Assembly (NCBI GenBank): GCA_023436145.1
Contig: JAEZKP010000023.1
Location: 62,001 to 126,000 of the forward strand
Direction of reading: 5' to 3'
Source of the DNA: Fibrobacterota bacterium
GTDB lineage: Bacteria > Fibrobacterota > Chitinivibrionia > Chitinivibrionales > Chitinispirillaceae
DNA length: 64,000 nucleotides
Shown here: in pieces, positions 27,997 through 36,951 of the stretch
How the letters are laid out: the number at the start of each line of letters is the position of its first letter
Position numbering within the stretch: the first letter of the stretch is position 1
Notes under the pieces: model-generated
Seen by the model: only the letters and a program-made list of their open reading frames with translations
Told to the model about the DNA's origin: nothing
Databases searched by the model: none
Program-made: the position numbers and the translations under genes

Positions 27997-29157
27997 ATGA
28001 AACCAGTATTAAAAACAGATTTCTCCACCTATGAACTGAAAATAATAAAAAAAGTGGCACTGCTCTCAGTCAGTATCTGCCTGGCAGTGGTTGCAGCTAC
28101 CTGGTTTTATAACACCCAAAAGATAAAAACCGAAAAGCAGATAAACCGGATATATGATCAACCCACCCTCATACCACTGGATATTTCTGCTCACCAGCTA
28201 ACCGCTACCAGATATCTTCAAAATGGGAATCCCCAAAAAGCGATACCTCATCTGCAACGGATACTGGTCTACAATAAAAAGGATGAGCTGAATCATATCA
28301 CACTTGCACATGCATATCTGGAAGCCGGAGAATACCAACAAGCTTATGATATATACAATAGAATTAAATCAGAAAAACTTCCTGAGAGCACTTTATCCAC
28401 TATCTGCATCAGAAAAGCAATTGCTCTTTATTATTTGGGAAAAATGGATGAGAGCAGAAAAGAATTAAATCAATGCCTGGAAACATATCCGAACTCTGCT
28501 GAGGGGTACTGTTTTTTGGGGCAGATTGAAGCTGCCTCAAAAGCCGATTCATCGAAGGTGCTGAGTTTATTAGAAAAATCAGTGCAACTGGATTCCACTT
28601 ACGTTGAAGCCTGGTATCAATTGGCACGCTACTGGATGTACCATGATAAGCTTTTCAAAGCCAGAGAAAATTTATTAACTGCGCTTGAGATCGATCCACT
28701 TCACTCCAAAAGCCATGCACGGCTGGGCATGATTTACTATTATCTGGGTAATACAGAACTGGCCAGAACCTCTTATCAGACAGCAATCGCCATAAATCCA
28801 TCCGATTTTAATACTCATTATAATCTGGGTGAGCTTTATTACAACCAATTAAACGATACCCTTCATGCTTTGAAAGAATTTAAAAAGGCAATAGAAGTTA
28901 AACCCGATCATGCAGAGGCTAATTATAAAATTGGCTTAATCTGTATGAAAAACAATATGATCAAGGAAGCAATTCATTATTTTGAGAGTGCCCTGACCAG
29001 AGAGCCATCTAACACACGTTTTCTCATGCAATTAGCTGTGGCCTACGAAAAGATTGGTCAAAAAGAGCATGCAAAAATAACCTATAAGAAGATCCTCAAG
29101 ACAGAGGAACTCAACAGCATCGCACATCAGAAACTAAAATTGCTAAATCAGCCGTAA
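27997..29157 (+). CDS. TPR protein with N-terminal membrane anchor
   Basis: This is a 386-residue protein. A single hydrophobic helix (about 20-40; VALLSVSICLAVVAATWFY) is followed by about nine TPR units from residue 60 to the end (for example SHARLGMIYYYLGNTELA and THYNLGELYYN). It looks like a membrane-tethered TPR adaptor facing the periplasm. No enzymatic domain is present. It is divergent from groES and precedes the HU gene by about 170 bases. The partner is unknown. Confidence 0.8.
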   Translation: MKPVLKTDFSTYELKIIKKVALLSVSICLAVVAATWFYNTQKIKTEKQINRIYDQPTLIPLDISAHQLTATRYLQNGNPQKAIPHLQRILVYNKKDELNHITLAHAYLEAGEYQQAYDIYNRIKSEKLPESTLSTICIRKAIALYYLGKMDESRKELNQCLETYPNSAEGYCFLGQIEAASKADSSKVLSLLEKSVQLDSTYVEAWYQLARYWMYHDKLFKARENLLTALEIDPLHSKSHARLGMIYYYLGNTELARTSYQTAIAINPSDFNTHYNLGELYYNQLNDTLHALKEFKKAIEVKPDHAEANYKIGLICMKNNMIKEAIHYFESALTREPSNTRFLMQLAVAYEKIGQKEHAKITYKKILKTEELNSIAHQKLKLLNQP

Positions 29158-29214
29158 GAGGTGGAAATGTACGTTTAACCTGATAAGTTTCAGGGTGTTA
29201 AGTTTAAAAAAGAC

Positions 29215-29243
29215 TTGATTATACGGAGAAGTAAATGTATTCT
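29215..29243 (+). promoter_or_regulatory. Candidate promoter of the HU gene
   Basis: TTGATT (29215-29220), a 17-base spacer and TATTCT (29238-29243) lie about 80 bases before the HU start codon. Confidence 0.45.
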
Positions 29244-29324
29244 AACTTTGACGCGATAAAAAAAGGGGAAAAAAACCTCAGCCTATAACCCGGTTCAAGA
29301 TAAAAAAGAGTATGGAGGACGATC

Positions 29325-29645
29325 ATGGGTAACATTACAAAAAAGGACCTTGTGGAAAGAATAGCTGAGCACACCGGTCTGACGCAGGTTGAAACCAAAA
29401 TAGTAGTAGAGAGCTTTTTAGATTCAGTAGCTAAAGCGCTTCAAGGTGGTAATAATATAGAAATCAGGGGTTTTGGTAGATTCAAGGTAAAACAGAAAAG
29501 AGCCAGAACAGCCCGTAACCCCCGTACAAATGAATATATAGAAGTCGATGCTGGTTTTAAACCAATATTTGAGGCTTCCAAAGAGTTAAGAAAAAGGGTG
29601 AATGATTCCCAATGTCCAGCCCCCATAACAAAAGAGGCCTCCTGA
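29325..29645 (+). CDS. HU/IHF-family DNA-binding protein
   Basis: This is a 106-residue histone-like protein. It has a helical dimerisation body (about 1-45), a beta-arm start IEIRGFGRFKVKQKRARTARNPRT and the arm's NP motif that intercalates DNA. A C-terminal helix ends at about residue 93, with about a dozen extra residues after it. It bends DNA as a dimer. The GFGRF...RxARNPRT pattern fits both HU and IHF, so I do not choose between them. A GGAGG ribosome-binding site precedes the ATG. Confidence 0.94.
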   Translation: MGNITKKDLVERIAEHTGLTQVETKIVVESFLDSVAKALQGGNNIEIRGFGRFKVKQKRARTARNPRTNEYIEVDAGFKPIFEASKELRKRVNDSQCPAPITKEAS

Positions 29646-29741
29646 CCCGTTTTACCCGTATCACCATCCCTTAATATTTCCACACCAGCATACCCTGCAG
29701 TGAAATGATGATGCAATCGTTTTACTGAGGGTTTGCAATTT

Positions 29742-30548
29742 TTAAATGCCAAGTTGTTCTGCTTTTTTGGTGGCCTCAAGCACTGCAGATATAATTGAAT
29801 ATTTAAAATTATTCTGCTCAAGAGCCAAAAGCCCGCTGGCGGTAGTACCTGCAGGTGACATAACTTTAGATTTTAACACTGCCGGATTTTGATTTGTCTC
29901 CAAAACCATTTTTGCTGCACCTAAGATAGTTTGCAATGCACATTCACGAGCTGCACTGTAGGGCAATCCGGCAGTAACTCCACCTTCAATCATAGCCTCA
30001 ATAAACAGGAAAACATAAGCTGGTCCACTTCCGGAAAGCCCGGTAACTGCATTCATCATTTTTTCTGGAACATTTATTACTTTTCCACAAGCTTTAAAAA
30101 TAGAATTAACCAGAGAGCTATCTTCAGGACTGCAAAATTCATTCATGGAAAATGCACTAATTCCCTCTGCAATCAGAGCAGGAGTATTAGGCATGACTCT
30201 ACAAACCCTACTCTGGCCAGGAAGCAATTTTTGAATTGAATTGATGCTCACACCTGCGGCGATAGAAATCCATAGAGAGCTAGATACCAAAGATCCTTTT
30301 GAACCGACAAAGCTAATAGCTGTAGCCACATCGGTTGGCTTTACCGCCACCAAAACAGCATCAGGAGTATTACCATTTTCAAACCAGCTCTGCGGATGTG
30401 ATACTGTTACAGCAGAAGGCAAATCGCAGTAAGCTGATTCATTAAGGTCGAAAGCACGTATGGAAACATTTTGATTGTATGTTTTGAGTAGTCCCCCGAT
30501 AAGGGCTTTACCCATGTTTCCGGTACCAATAATACCAATATTCATCAT
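29742..30548 (-). CDS. proC: Pyrroline-5-carboxylate reductase
   Basis: This is a 268-residue NAD(P)H enzyme for the last step of proline synthesis. The N-terminal Rossmann motif is GIIGTGNMGKALIGGLL. The C-terminal family signature is present (GLSGSGPAYVFLFIEAM...GLPYSAARECALQTILGAAKM) together with SPAGTTASGL. It lies 24 bases after rho on the same strand and is probably cotranscribed. The length matches the family. Confidence 0.96.
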   Translation of the reverse strand: MMNIGIIGTGNMGKALIGGLLKTYNQNVSIRAFDLNESAYCDLPSAVTVSHPQSWFENGNTPDAVLVAVKPTDVATAISFVGSKGSLVSSSLWISIAAGVSINSIQKLLPGQSRVCRVMPNTPALIAEGISAFSMNEFCSPEDSSLVNSIFKACGKVINVPEKMMNAVTGLSGSGPAYVFLFIEAMIEGGVTAGLPYSAARECALQTILGAAKMVLETNQNPAVLKSKVMSPAGTTASGLLALEQNNFKYSIISAVLEATKKAEQLGI

Positions 30549-30572
30549 TAACCCCCAGGTGAGACTTCAATT

Positions 30573-31820
30573 TCAGCTCTTCATTACTTCCAGGAATTCT
30601 CTATTGGTTTTGGTACTGGAGATTTTTTCAATCAGAAATTCCATCATTTCGATAGGAGTCATAGTAGCCAGAAATTTACGCAGAATCCACATGCGGTTGA
30701 GTTCCTCCTCAGTAAGAAGCATCTCTTCCTTTCTGGTTCCGGACCTCATCAGATCAACGGCAGGATAGACCCTGCGATCAGCAATTTTTCGATCCAGCAC
30801 CAGTTCCATATTGCCAGTACCCTTGAACTCCTCAAAAATAACTTCATCCATCCTGCTGCCCGTTTCAATAAGAGCAGTGGCGATTATAGTAAGACTTCCA
30901 CCGTTATCAATGTTACGTGCTGCTCCAAAGAAGCGCTTGGGTTTATACAATGCCTGAGAGTCAACTCCACCACTGAGAATTCTTCCAGAATGAGGCGCCA
31001 CTGTATTATGTGCTCTGGCCAGCCTGGTAATACTATCTAAAAGAATAACTACATCGCGGTTATGTTCAACCAGTCTCTTAGCTCTTTCGATAGCCATTTC
31101 GGCAACAACCACATGTCTTTCAGCCGGTTCATCGAAAGTAGAACTGATGATCTCAGCTTTGACAGATCGCTGCATATCTGTGACTTCTTCAGGACGTTCA
31201 TCAATAAGCAGTACTATAAGAAAAACTTCAGGATGATTATGCAGGATAGCATTAGCTATGCTTTTAAGAAGAACTGTTTTACCGGTTCTGGGAGGTGCCA
31301 CTATCAGTCCACGTTGCCCCTTACCGATAGGAGTCAATAAGTTCATTATCCGGGTAGCGACATCTTTGTTATTGTACTCCAGATTAAACCGTTCATTGGG
31401 AAATAAAGGAGTAAGGTCATCAAAGTTGATTTTTTTCTTACATTCTTCCGGATCTTCAAAATTAACCATTTCGACCCGCAGCAAAGCAAAGTAGCGCTCA
31501 GAATCCTTTGGCGGTCGCACCTGGCCTGAAACTGTATCCCCGGTTTTGAGATAAAAACGTTTGATCTGGGATGGTGAAACATAAATATCATCCGGACCGC
31601 TGAGATAGCTATTGAGAGGCGAACGGAGAAACCCAAACCCATCAGGCATGATTTCCAGCACACCTTCTGCAAACATCTGCCCATTCTGAGCAGCTTCAGC
31701 CTGCAGAATTCTAAAAATCAGCTCCTGGCGACGAAGGTTACGATGCTCACCGACATTATAGGCAGCGGCTAAATCATTTAGTTCAGTCATTGATTTTGAC
31801 TTTAGTTCAGCAACATTCAT
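30573..31820 (-). CDS. rho: Transcription termination factor Rho
   Basis: This is a 415-residue Rho. The N-terminal Rho-N helices (about 1-45) are followed by the RNA-binding CSD (about 50-125; DGFGFLRSPLNSYL). The RecA-like ATPase has Walker A (APPRTGKTVLLK), Walker B-region VLLIDERPEEVTDM and DSITRLARAHN. The Q- and R-loop region is GGVDSQALYKPKRFFGAARNI. It is a hexameric RNA helicase that ends transcripts. A leader of more than 250 bases precedes it and may be involved in autoregulation. Confidence 0.97.
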   Translation of the reverse strand: MNVAELKSKSMTELNDLAAAYNVGEHRNLRRQELIFRILQAEAAQNGQMFAEGVLEIMPDGFGFLRSPLNSYLSGPDDIYVSPSQIKRFYLKTGDTVSGQVRPPKDSERYFALLRVEMVNFEDPEECKKKINFDDLTPLFPNERFNLEYNNKDVATRIMNLLTPIGKGQRGLIVAPPRTGKTVLLKSIANAILHNHPEVFLIVLLIDERPEEVTDMQRSVKAEIISSTFDEPAERHVVVAEMAIERAKRLVEHNRDVVILLDSITRLARAHNTVAPHSGRILSGGVDSQALYKPKRFFGAARNIDNGGSLTIIATALIETGSRMDEVIFEEFKGTGNMELVLDRKIADRRVYPAVDLMRSGTRKEEMLLTEEELNRMWILRKFLATMTPIEMMEFLIEKISSTKTNREFLEVMKS

Positions 31821-32189
31821 TCAGACACCTCGATTGAATGGAAACATTAGGTATAAGCTGCAGTTATTTTACTGTTGATCCTTTCGGATCATCAATATTT
31901 CTCTTCGCAAATTTGTTCTTAGAAAGATATGTATGAAGAGTACTACATGAAGATTTTTCAACCTGTTTTTTTCTATCAGAATTCGCAAGCCCCAAATGGA
32001 TCAGACGAAGCTTTCAATTGAAAATCCTGTGAAATGAAAAATCAATTGAACTGATGAACTAGCGAGGTCGAAAAGGATTGCAATGGAGCGTTCTTCCTAC
32101 TCCTTAATCATAAAATGATCTAATGCAATTTTAAAGTCAAGTTTTTTTTCGCTCCTGCTATTTATTACGATAATTATGCCCGCAAATTG
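31821..32189 (-). promoter_or_regulatory. Long leader of rho
   Basis: There is no open frame in this 369-base stretch. On the minus strand a TTGACT (32135-32140) followed by an AT-rich stretch is a possible promoter. Close to the gene, TGATCC-GAAA-GGATCA (31876-31891) forms a stem closed by a GNRA tetraloop. E. coli rho is autoregulated by termination in its leader, and a similar role here is inference. Confidence 0.4.
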
Positions 32190-33359
32190 TCACTCTATTA
32201 CCCGCAAAACCAGCCCCTTAAGGTATTCCCCCTCCCGGTGGGCAATATTCACTGGATGGTCGGGACCAGCGCTAAGAACGTGTAAAAGCTGCACCGGACG
32301 TTTGGCATCTGCTGCTGCTGCAAAAATGATCTGTCGAAACAAATTCGGATCAATCGCATTAGAACAGGAAAAAGTGAAAATTATCCCTCCAGCCATGATT
32401 TTTTTAATAGCAATATGGTTTATGTCTTTATAACCCCTTGATGCTCTCTGAACCTCTCCGGGGTGTTTAGCGAACTTGGGAGGATCCAGAATGATTAAAT
32501 CATATTTATTTTCTGTCTCCCTTAAAAATTTAAATACATCGGCAGTAATAAATTGAACCCGTTGCTGCTCAAAACCATTGAGCCGAATGTTATTTTGAGC
32601 CCACTGAATTGCTTTTTTAGAGATATCAACGGCATCGATCTGAACTGCACCTGCAGCTAAGGCATTAACCGAAAATGCTGCAGAATAGGAGAAACAATCA
32701 CAGATTCGTCTTCCATGAGCATAACTTCTTAATAGATTCCGATTTGGACGCTGATCGAAAAAAAAGCCGGTTTTCTGCCCACTGATTATATCCACCTCAA
32801 ATTTCAGGCCCAGTTCTGTAAGTAAAACTCTTTCTGGCATCTCTCCGTATAAGAGACCTTGAGTTGTTTCCAAACCTTCCCGGGCCCGAGATTCGGTATC
32901 AGAGCGATCAAAGATAAATTGTGGGTCATAATGGCTGAGTACCTTTACAATTTCTTCTCTGAAGCGTTCCATTCCGGAAGTTAGAATTTGAAGCACAAAG
33001 CCAGAGCCGAACTTATCAACAATTAACCCGGGTAAAAAATCACCTTCTGAATTGATAAGCCTGCAACAATTATTAGATTGGTTTAATAAATCGGCTCTGT
33101 AATCAATGGCTTTATTAATTCTATTTTCCAGCTCAGTGACCGAAAATGGTTTATCACCGAAGGACAAGACCCGCACACTTATAGATGAAACCGGGTTATA
33201 GTAACCCAAAGCTAAAAAGTCTCCCTGTGAAGTAAAAACCTCACAAATGTCTCCAGGACCGGCTTTACCCTCTGTTCTGGCAATAGCCCCACTGAATATC
33301 CATGGATTACCCATGATAACAGGCTTTTCTTTACCGCTTTTCAAATGAATTCTTATCAT
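32190..33359 (-). CDS. RlmI-like class I SAM-dependent 23S rRNA (cytosine-5) methyltransferase
   Basis: This is a 389-residue protein. A PUA domain (about 1-75; GNPWIFSGAIARTEG) is followed by an EEHEE linker domain (NSEGDFLPGLIVDKFG). The Rossmann methyltransferase part has SGQKTGFFFDQRPNR, CDCFSYSAAFSV (SAM site) and the ILDPPKFAK catalytic motif. The architecture matches RlmI/YccW enzymes, which modify a 23S rRNA cytosine. The target here is inferred. It is followed by the rho leader on the same strand. Confidence 0.92.
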   Translation of the reverse strand: MIRIHLKSGKEKPVIMGNPWIFSGAIARTEGKAGPGDICEVFTSQGDFLALGYYNPVSSISVRVLSFGDKPFSVTELENRINKAIDYRADLLNQSNNCCRLINSEGDFLPGLIVDKFGSGFVLQILTSGMERFREEIVKVLSHYDPQFIFDRSDTESRAREGLETTQGLLYGEMPERVLLTELGLKFEVDIISGQKTGFFFDQRPNRNLLRSYAHGRRICDCFSYSAAFSVNALAAGAVQIDAVDISKKAIQWAQNNIRLNGFEQQRVQFITADVFKFLRETENKYDLIILDPPKFAKHPGEVQRASRGYKDINHIAIKKIMAGGIIFTFSCSNAIDPNLFRQIIFAAAADAKRPVQLLHVLSAGPDHPVNIAHREGEYLKGLVLRVIE

Positions 33360-33510
33360 TGTACACAGCTCTTTTCCGATGGGGGGAAATATAACTTCCT
33401 GCTAAGCGTTTCCCGTTAAAAAACTGTACAAAAAAATCAAAACATGACTGTATTTTACAATAGCCAGTGCCCGGGAATAATTGGATAATAATGGAGATTA
33501 CTACGAAATG

Positions 33511-33540
33511 TTGCAACTATGTGCAATCACATAATATTTT
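33511..33540 (+). promoter_or_regulatory. Candidate promoter of the Pal/OmpA gene
   Basis: TTGCAA (33511-33516), an 18-base spacer and TATTTT (33535-33540) lie about 60 bases before the chosen ATG. Confidence 0.35.
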
Positions 33541-33602
33541 TATAAATCAGTATAGTTTTTATGTTTTTAACTAACCCAGAAAATCAGAGTGGGAGGCCTT
33601 TC

Positions 33603-34133
33603 ATGACAAAACTTCTCAAACCACTGTGGGTAACCTTACTAGCAACTAGTATCATATTTGTTGGCTGCAAGAAACAAGTCACTACTGTTGCTCCCACACC
33701 AGAACCACCACCAGTTGTAGAGGAACCGCCGCCACCTCCTCCACCGCCACCTCCACCACCTGTTGTAGAAGACATTTCCGGCTTGCTTAATGAACTGTTG
33801 CAACCGGTATATTTTGATTTCGATAAATTCGATCTCAAACCTGAAACTATAAACAGACTGGAACGGATCGCCGGATTTCTCAGAGAGCATGGAAGTGTCA
33901 GATTAAGGGCTGAGGGCCATGCAGATGAACGGGGTTCTTCAGAATACAACATGGGCCTGGGTGAAAACCGGTCCAAAGCTGTGAAAAATTATCTGACCTC
34001 TTATGGAATTTCTTCTGACCGGGTTGACCTGACCAGTTACGGCGAAGAGAGACCTGCACAGCCTAATTGTGGTAATACTGAAGACTGCCATCAAAATAAT
34101 AGAAGAGTCGAGTGGCAGGTTCTTTCCAGATAA
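33603..34133 (+). CDS. Pal-like OmpA-family lipoprotein
   Basis: I chose the ATG at 33603 because it follows GGGAGG at good spacing and starts directly at a lipoprotein signal (MTKLLKPLWVTLL...FVGC). The in-frame ATG at 33561 would bury it. The mature protein (total 176 residues) has a proline-rich spacer of about eleven consecutive prolines, then an OmpA/Pal peptidoglycan-binding domain (YFDFDKFDLKPE, EGHADERGSSEYN, GYGEERP-like SYGEERPAQP, and NNRRVEW). It should tie the outer membrane to the cell wall. No tol genes are adjacent. Confidence 0.92.
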   Translation: MTKLLKPLWVTLLATSIIFVGCKKQVTTVAPTPEPPPVVEEPPPPPPPPPPPPVVEDISGLLNELLQPVYFDFDKFDLKPETINRLERIAGFLREHGSVRLRAEGHADERGSSEYNMGLGENRSKAVKNYLTSYGISSDRVDLTSYGEERPAQPNCGNTEDCHQNNRRVEWQVLSR

Positions 34134-34143
34134 ATCTCTCCAG

Positions 34144-34166
34144 GGCGGGTATTCCACCCGCCTTCT
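34144..34166 (+). terminator. Terminator after the Pal-like gene
   Basis: GGCGGGT and ACCCGCC form a 7-bp GC-rich stem around a five-base loop, followed by TTCTTCTT. Confidence 0.75.
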
Positions 34167-34383
34167 TCTTACATCAGCTCCATTTTTTTCTCTTTTGTTC
34201 TTATAACCTCTCAACCACGTCCTCTAAAATTTCCAAATCATACGGATCTGTTTAACGAAAGTAATTTTTATCTTTTACATTCCTGAAAATCATTTCCTAA
34301 AAAAAGAATAATCCTTTTACTATTCATTTAGGAATAATCGGTTTGGTTACCCAGAAATGACTCTTTATATATATAGAATCTAA

Positions 34384-34503
34384 AAGGTGGCGATTTAAAC
34401 AGCTTGGCATTTTGATTGCTTTATTGTCTTTTTCACAGGCACCCAGCTCTGTTACGGGTGGTATGGGGTAACATAATTTAAGCACCTTTGAAAAGGGAAA
34501 CTA
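34384..34503 (+). promoter_or_regulatory. Sigma-54-like promoter and possible stem upstream of the DHH phosphoesterase gene
   Basis: TTGGCATTTTGATTGCT (34404-34420) has GG and GC dinucleotides exactly ten bases apart, as in the -24/-12 consensus. The surrounding AAAGGTG (34384-34390) and CACCTTT near 34483-34489 could pair around it, which would instead suggest a structured RNA. The rest of the 34167-34383 gap shows nothing I can name. Confidence 0.35.
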
Positions 34504-35688
34504 ATGTCTCTATTAAGTCAACAAATGTGTACTACCCGAAATATTGAACTTGCCAGACATATAATATTGAATGCAGACACAATTGCCATTTGCGGTCATA
34601 TCAACCCAGATGGCGACTCGATAGGCTCTGTTCTTTCCCTGGGATTGGGGCTGGAAAGTATTGGCAAACAGGTTTTTATGCTCTGCAACGATGATTTACC
34701 CAAAAATTACCAGTTATTGCCCGGAGCGACACACCTGTTAAAAACATTGCACCGCCAGGTGGATGTAGCTATTTCAGTAGATTGCGGAAGCAAAGAGATG
34801 GCTGGCAGAAATGTGGAAGTTTTCGAGCGAGCGCACTGTGTTATCGAAATCGATCACCATCGCTCACGAACACCATTTGGTGATATATTAATTGTCGATG
34901 CAGAAGCAGCCTGTGCAGGTGAACTGGTATACGAATTACTCTTGGAACTGGATATCCCAATTTCTTCAGACATTGCGCAGAACATACTCACATCACTGTT
35001 GGTAGAAACCAATTCGTTCCGTCTTCCGGGAATCCGGCCACGGACCTTCGAACTTTGCTCAGAACTTCTGAAAAGTGGTGTTGATTTTTACAAACTGGCA
35101 GAATCAGTATATTGGGTTACCTCCAAAGAGTCTGCCCTGCTAACAGGTATCAGCTTGTCAAAATGTAGTTTCTCTTCCACAGGAGAGATTGCCTGGTCTG
35201 TTCTGTCCAGAGCTGATTTTAAAAAGGCAGGAGCATCAGACCCTGATGCAGATTCTGTTTCCGAGAAGATTCGTTCTATTCAGGGAGTGAAAATTGCCAT
35301 TCTTTTCAGGGAAAAAAATGCAAAAGAGTGGAGAGTCAGCTTACGATCTAAAGATGGAATTAATCTCACTTCACTTGCAGAGCAGTTTGGAGGTGGAGGA
35401 CATCTGAGTGCAGCTGGTTGTACAATCCCTAAAAGACAGAAATATATCAGTCTGCTGCTTAAATCTGCTGAAGAGCTATTAAAAAAACACAATATTTTTA
35501 AAAACCAAGCCATTTCCGCCCAATCCGAACACCTATTACCTGTAAACCCACCCGAAAACCCCAAAATACCAGCAGAGATCTTTAATCAGGCTTTAAATTC
35601 TCGCGATAAAAGATTGAAAGACTGGATGGAAGATAAATGCACAATGCCACTTTTCAGAAAATCGGTGCAAAGTAAGCTAGCATCCTAA
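34504..35688 (+). CDS. DHH-family phosphoesterase, NrnA-like
   Basis: This is a 394-residue protein with the DHH domain metal ligands in GHINPDGDSIGS, SVDCGS and EIDHHRS. A DHHA1 domain follows with GGGGHLSAAGC. NrnA-type enzymes degrade short oligoribonucleotides, pAp or linear dinucleotides from cyclic di-AMP. The C-terminal 70 residues after about 325 (KNQAISAQSEHLL onward) are an extra tail not needed for the fold. It lies 17 bases before the DUF2267 gene. Confidence 0.9.
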   Translation: MSLLSQQMCTTRNIELARHIILNADTIAICGHINPDGDSIGSVLSLGLGLESIGKQVFMLCNDDLPKNYQLLPGATHLLKTLHRQVDVAISVDCGSKEMAGRNVEVFERAHCVIEIDHHRSRTPFGDILIVDAEAACAGELVYELLLELDIPISSDIAQNILTSLLVETNSFRLPGIRPRTFELCSELLKSGVDFYKLAESVYWVTSKESALLTGISLSKCSFSSTGEIAWSVLSRADFKKAGASDPDADSVSEKIRSIQGVKIAILFREKNAKEWRVSLRSKDGINLTSLAEQFGGGGHLSAAGCTIPKRQKYISLLLKSAEELLKKHNIFKNQAISAQSEHLLPVNPPENPKIPAEIFNQALNSRDKRLKDWMEDKCTMPLFRKSVQSKLAS

Positions 35689-35705
35689 AAAAAAGGGGAG
35701 TAAAT

Positions 35706-36131
35706 ATGACCTGGACCGGACTTGAGACTTTCGATACAGCAGTTCAAAAAGCAGATCTTTGGTTAAAGGAAATCATGGAGGAACTTAACACCGATAGCAG
35801 ACGTATAGCTTACATGTCTTTACGTGCTGTGCTCCATACTCTCAGGGATCGATTATTAGTTGATGAAGCCGTCGATTTAGGTGCTCAGTTACCATTGCTT
35901 ATTAAAGGAATCTATTACGATGAATGGAATCCTTCCAGTACACCAGTTAAAGATCGCCATATAGATGACTTTCTGGCGCATATTAAAGAACGTTACCGGG
36001 CAGATGGCCAGGTCGATATGGAAAAAACTGCACGTGCCGTTTTTACTGTTCTGAGAAAACGAATAACAGAAGGCGAGCTCAAAGATGTCAAGGGGATGAT
36101 GCCTGACGAACTAAAATCACTATGGAAATAA
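35706..36131 (+). CDS. DUF2267 domain protein
   Basis: This is a 141-residue all-helical protein of the DUF2267 family. It has the characteristic NTDSRRIAYMSLRAVLHTLRDRL opening, GAQLPLLIKGIYYDEW in the middle and LPxELKxLW-like DELKSLWK at the end. The biochemical role of the family is unknown. It is close behind the DHH phosphoesterase gene and is ended by a strong terminator, so the two probably share a transcript. Confidence 0.9.
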   Translation: MTWTGLETFDTAVQKADLWLKEIMEELNTDSRRIAYMSLRAVLHTLRDRLLVDEAVDLGAQLPLLIKGIYYDEWNPSSTPVKDRHIDDFLAHIKERYRADGQVDMEKTARAVFTVLRKRITEGELKDVKGMMPDELKSLWK

Positions 36132-36150
36132 AAACTCTCATCCACTCATT

Positions 36151-36188
36151 AAAGGTACAACCGGAAGACAACCGGTCGTACCTTTATT
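36151..36188 (+). terminator. Terminator after the DUF2267 gene
   Basis: AAAGGTAC.ACCGG pairs with CCGGT.GTACCTTT across a seven-base loop, giving a stem of about 14 bp with one mismatch. Confidence 0.8.
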
Positions 36189-36274
36189 AGCAAATCAGAC
36201 TTTTTCTCCATTCAATACCTTCTCCTAAAAAGGTCATCTTCTGAAAGCTACAAATTAATAGTAAGGGCCATTTC

Positions 36275-36862
36275 ATGAACAATAAGTATGCTCTGGTGAT
36301 TATAGATGTTCAAAATGATTTCATTGCCGGTGGTGCACTTGCCGTTCCAGAGGGTGAAAAAATTATTCCAGTCATTAACCAATACATCTCCGTATTTACC
36401 AAACGCCACCTGCCGATTATTGCCACCCGAGATTGGCATCCCCCAAAAACCAGGCATTTCAAACAATATGGCGGATTATGGCCACCACATTGCATCCAAA
36501 ACACATGGGGCGCTCAGTTCCATCCGGATCTTCAATTACCCGCAAATACTATAATCATCTCTGCTGGTATAACCGAAGAACAACAAGGGTATTCGGGTTT
36601 TGAAGGTGTTGACCATTCAGGCAAATCGTTAGAAGAGGTTTTGCAAAGTATGCAGATAACCCGGCTTTTTGCCTGTGGACTGGCTACAGATTACTGTGTT
36701 AAAATGACTGTTGTCCAGGCATTAAAATTGGGATTCCAAGTAGACCTTCTTACCGATGCCATAAAGGGAATTAATCTCCAACCCACCGATTCTCAAAAAG
36801 CCATAAACGAAATGGCAGAACTGGGGGCAAAACTGACTACAATAAACACACTTTCCATATAA
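36275..36862 (+). CDS. pncA: Nicotinamidase / pyrazinamidase
   Basis: This is a 195-residue isochorismatase-fold hydrolase that deamidates nicotinamide to nicotinate for NAD salvage. Conserved features are the catalytic Asp in IIDVQNDFIAGGAL, the metal-site stretch ATRDWHPPKTRHF, and WPPHCIQNTWGAQFHPDL. The nucleophilic Cys lies in ACGLATDYCVKMTV. The length is normal for the bifunctional E. coli-type PncA. It stands alone between terminators and the flavodiiron gene. Confidence 0.95.
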   Translation: MNNKYALVIIDVQNDFIAGGALAVPEGEKIIPVINQYISVFTKRHLPIIATRDWHPPKTRHFKQYGGLWPPHCIQNTWGAQFHPDLQLPANTIIISAGITEEQQGYSGFEGVDHSGKSLEEVLQSMQITRLFACGLATDYCVKMTVVQALKLGFQVDLLTDAIKGINLQPTDSQKAINEMAELGAKLTTINTLSI

Positions 36863-36951
36863 AAATGTCTCAACTTCCTCGTTTGACTTATAATCGCATC
36901 ACACGGAACTTTTTATAGTACACTATAAACAATGCTGTTCTGAGGTCAACC

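Noticed and set aside
33720..33765. Repeat-like CCA/CCG stretch
   Set aside because: It encodes the proline-rich spacer of the Pal-like lipoprotein, a normal cell-envelope linker.
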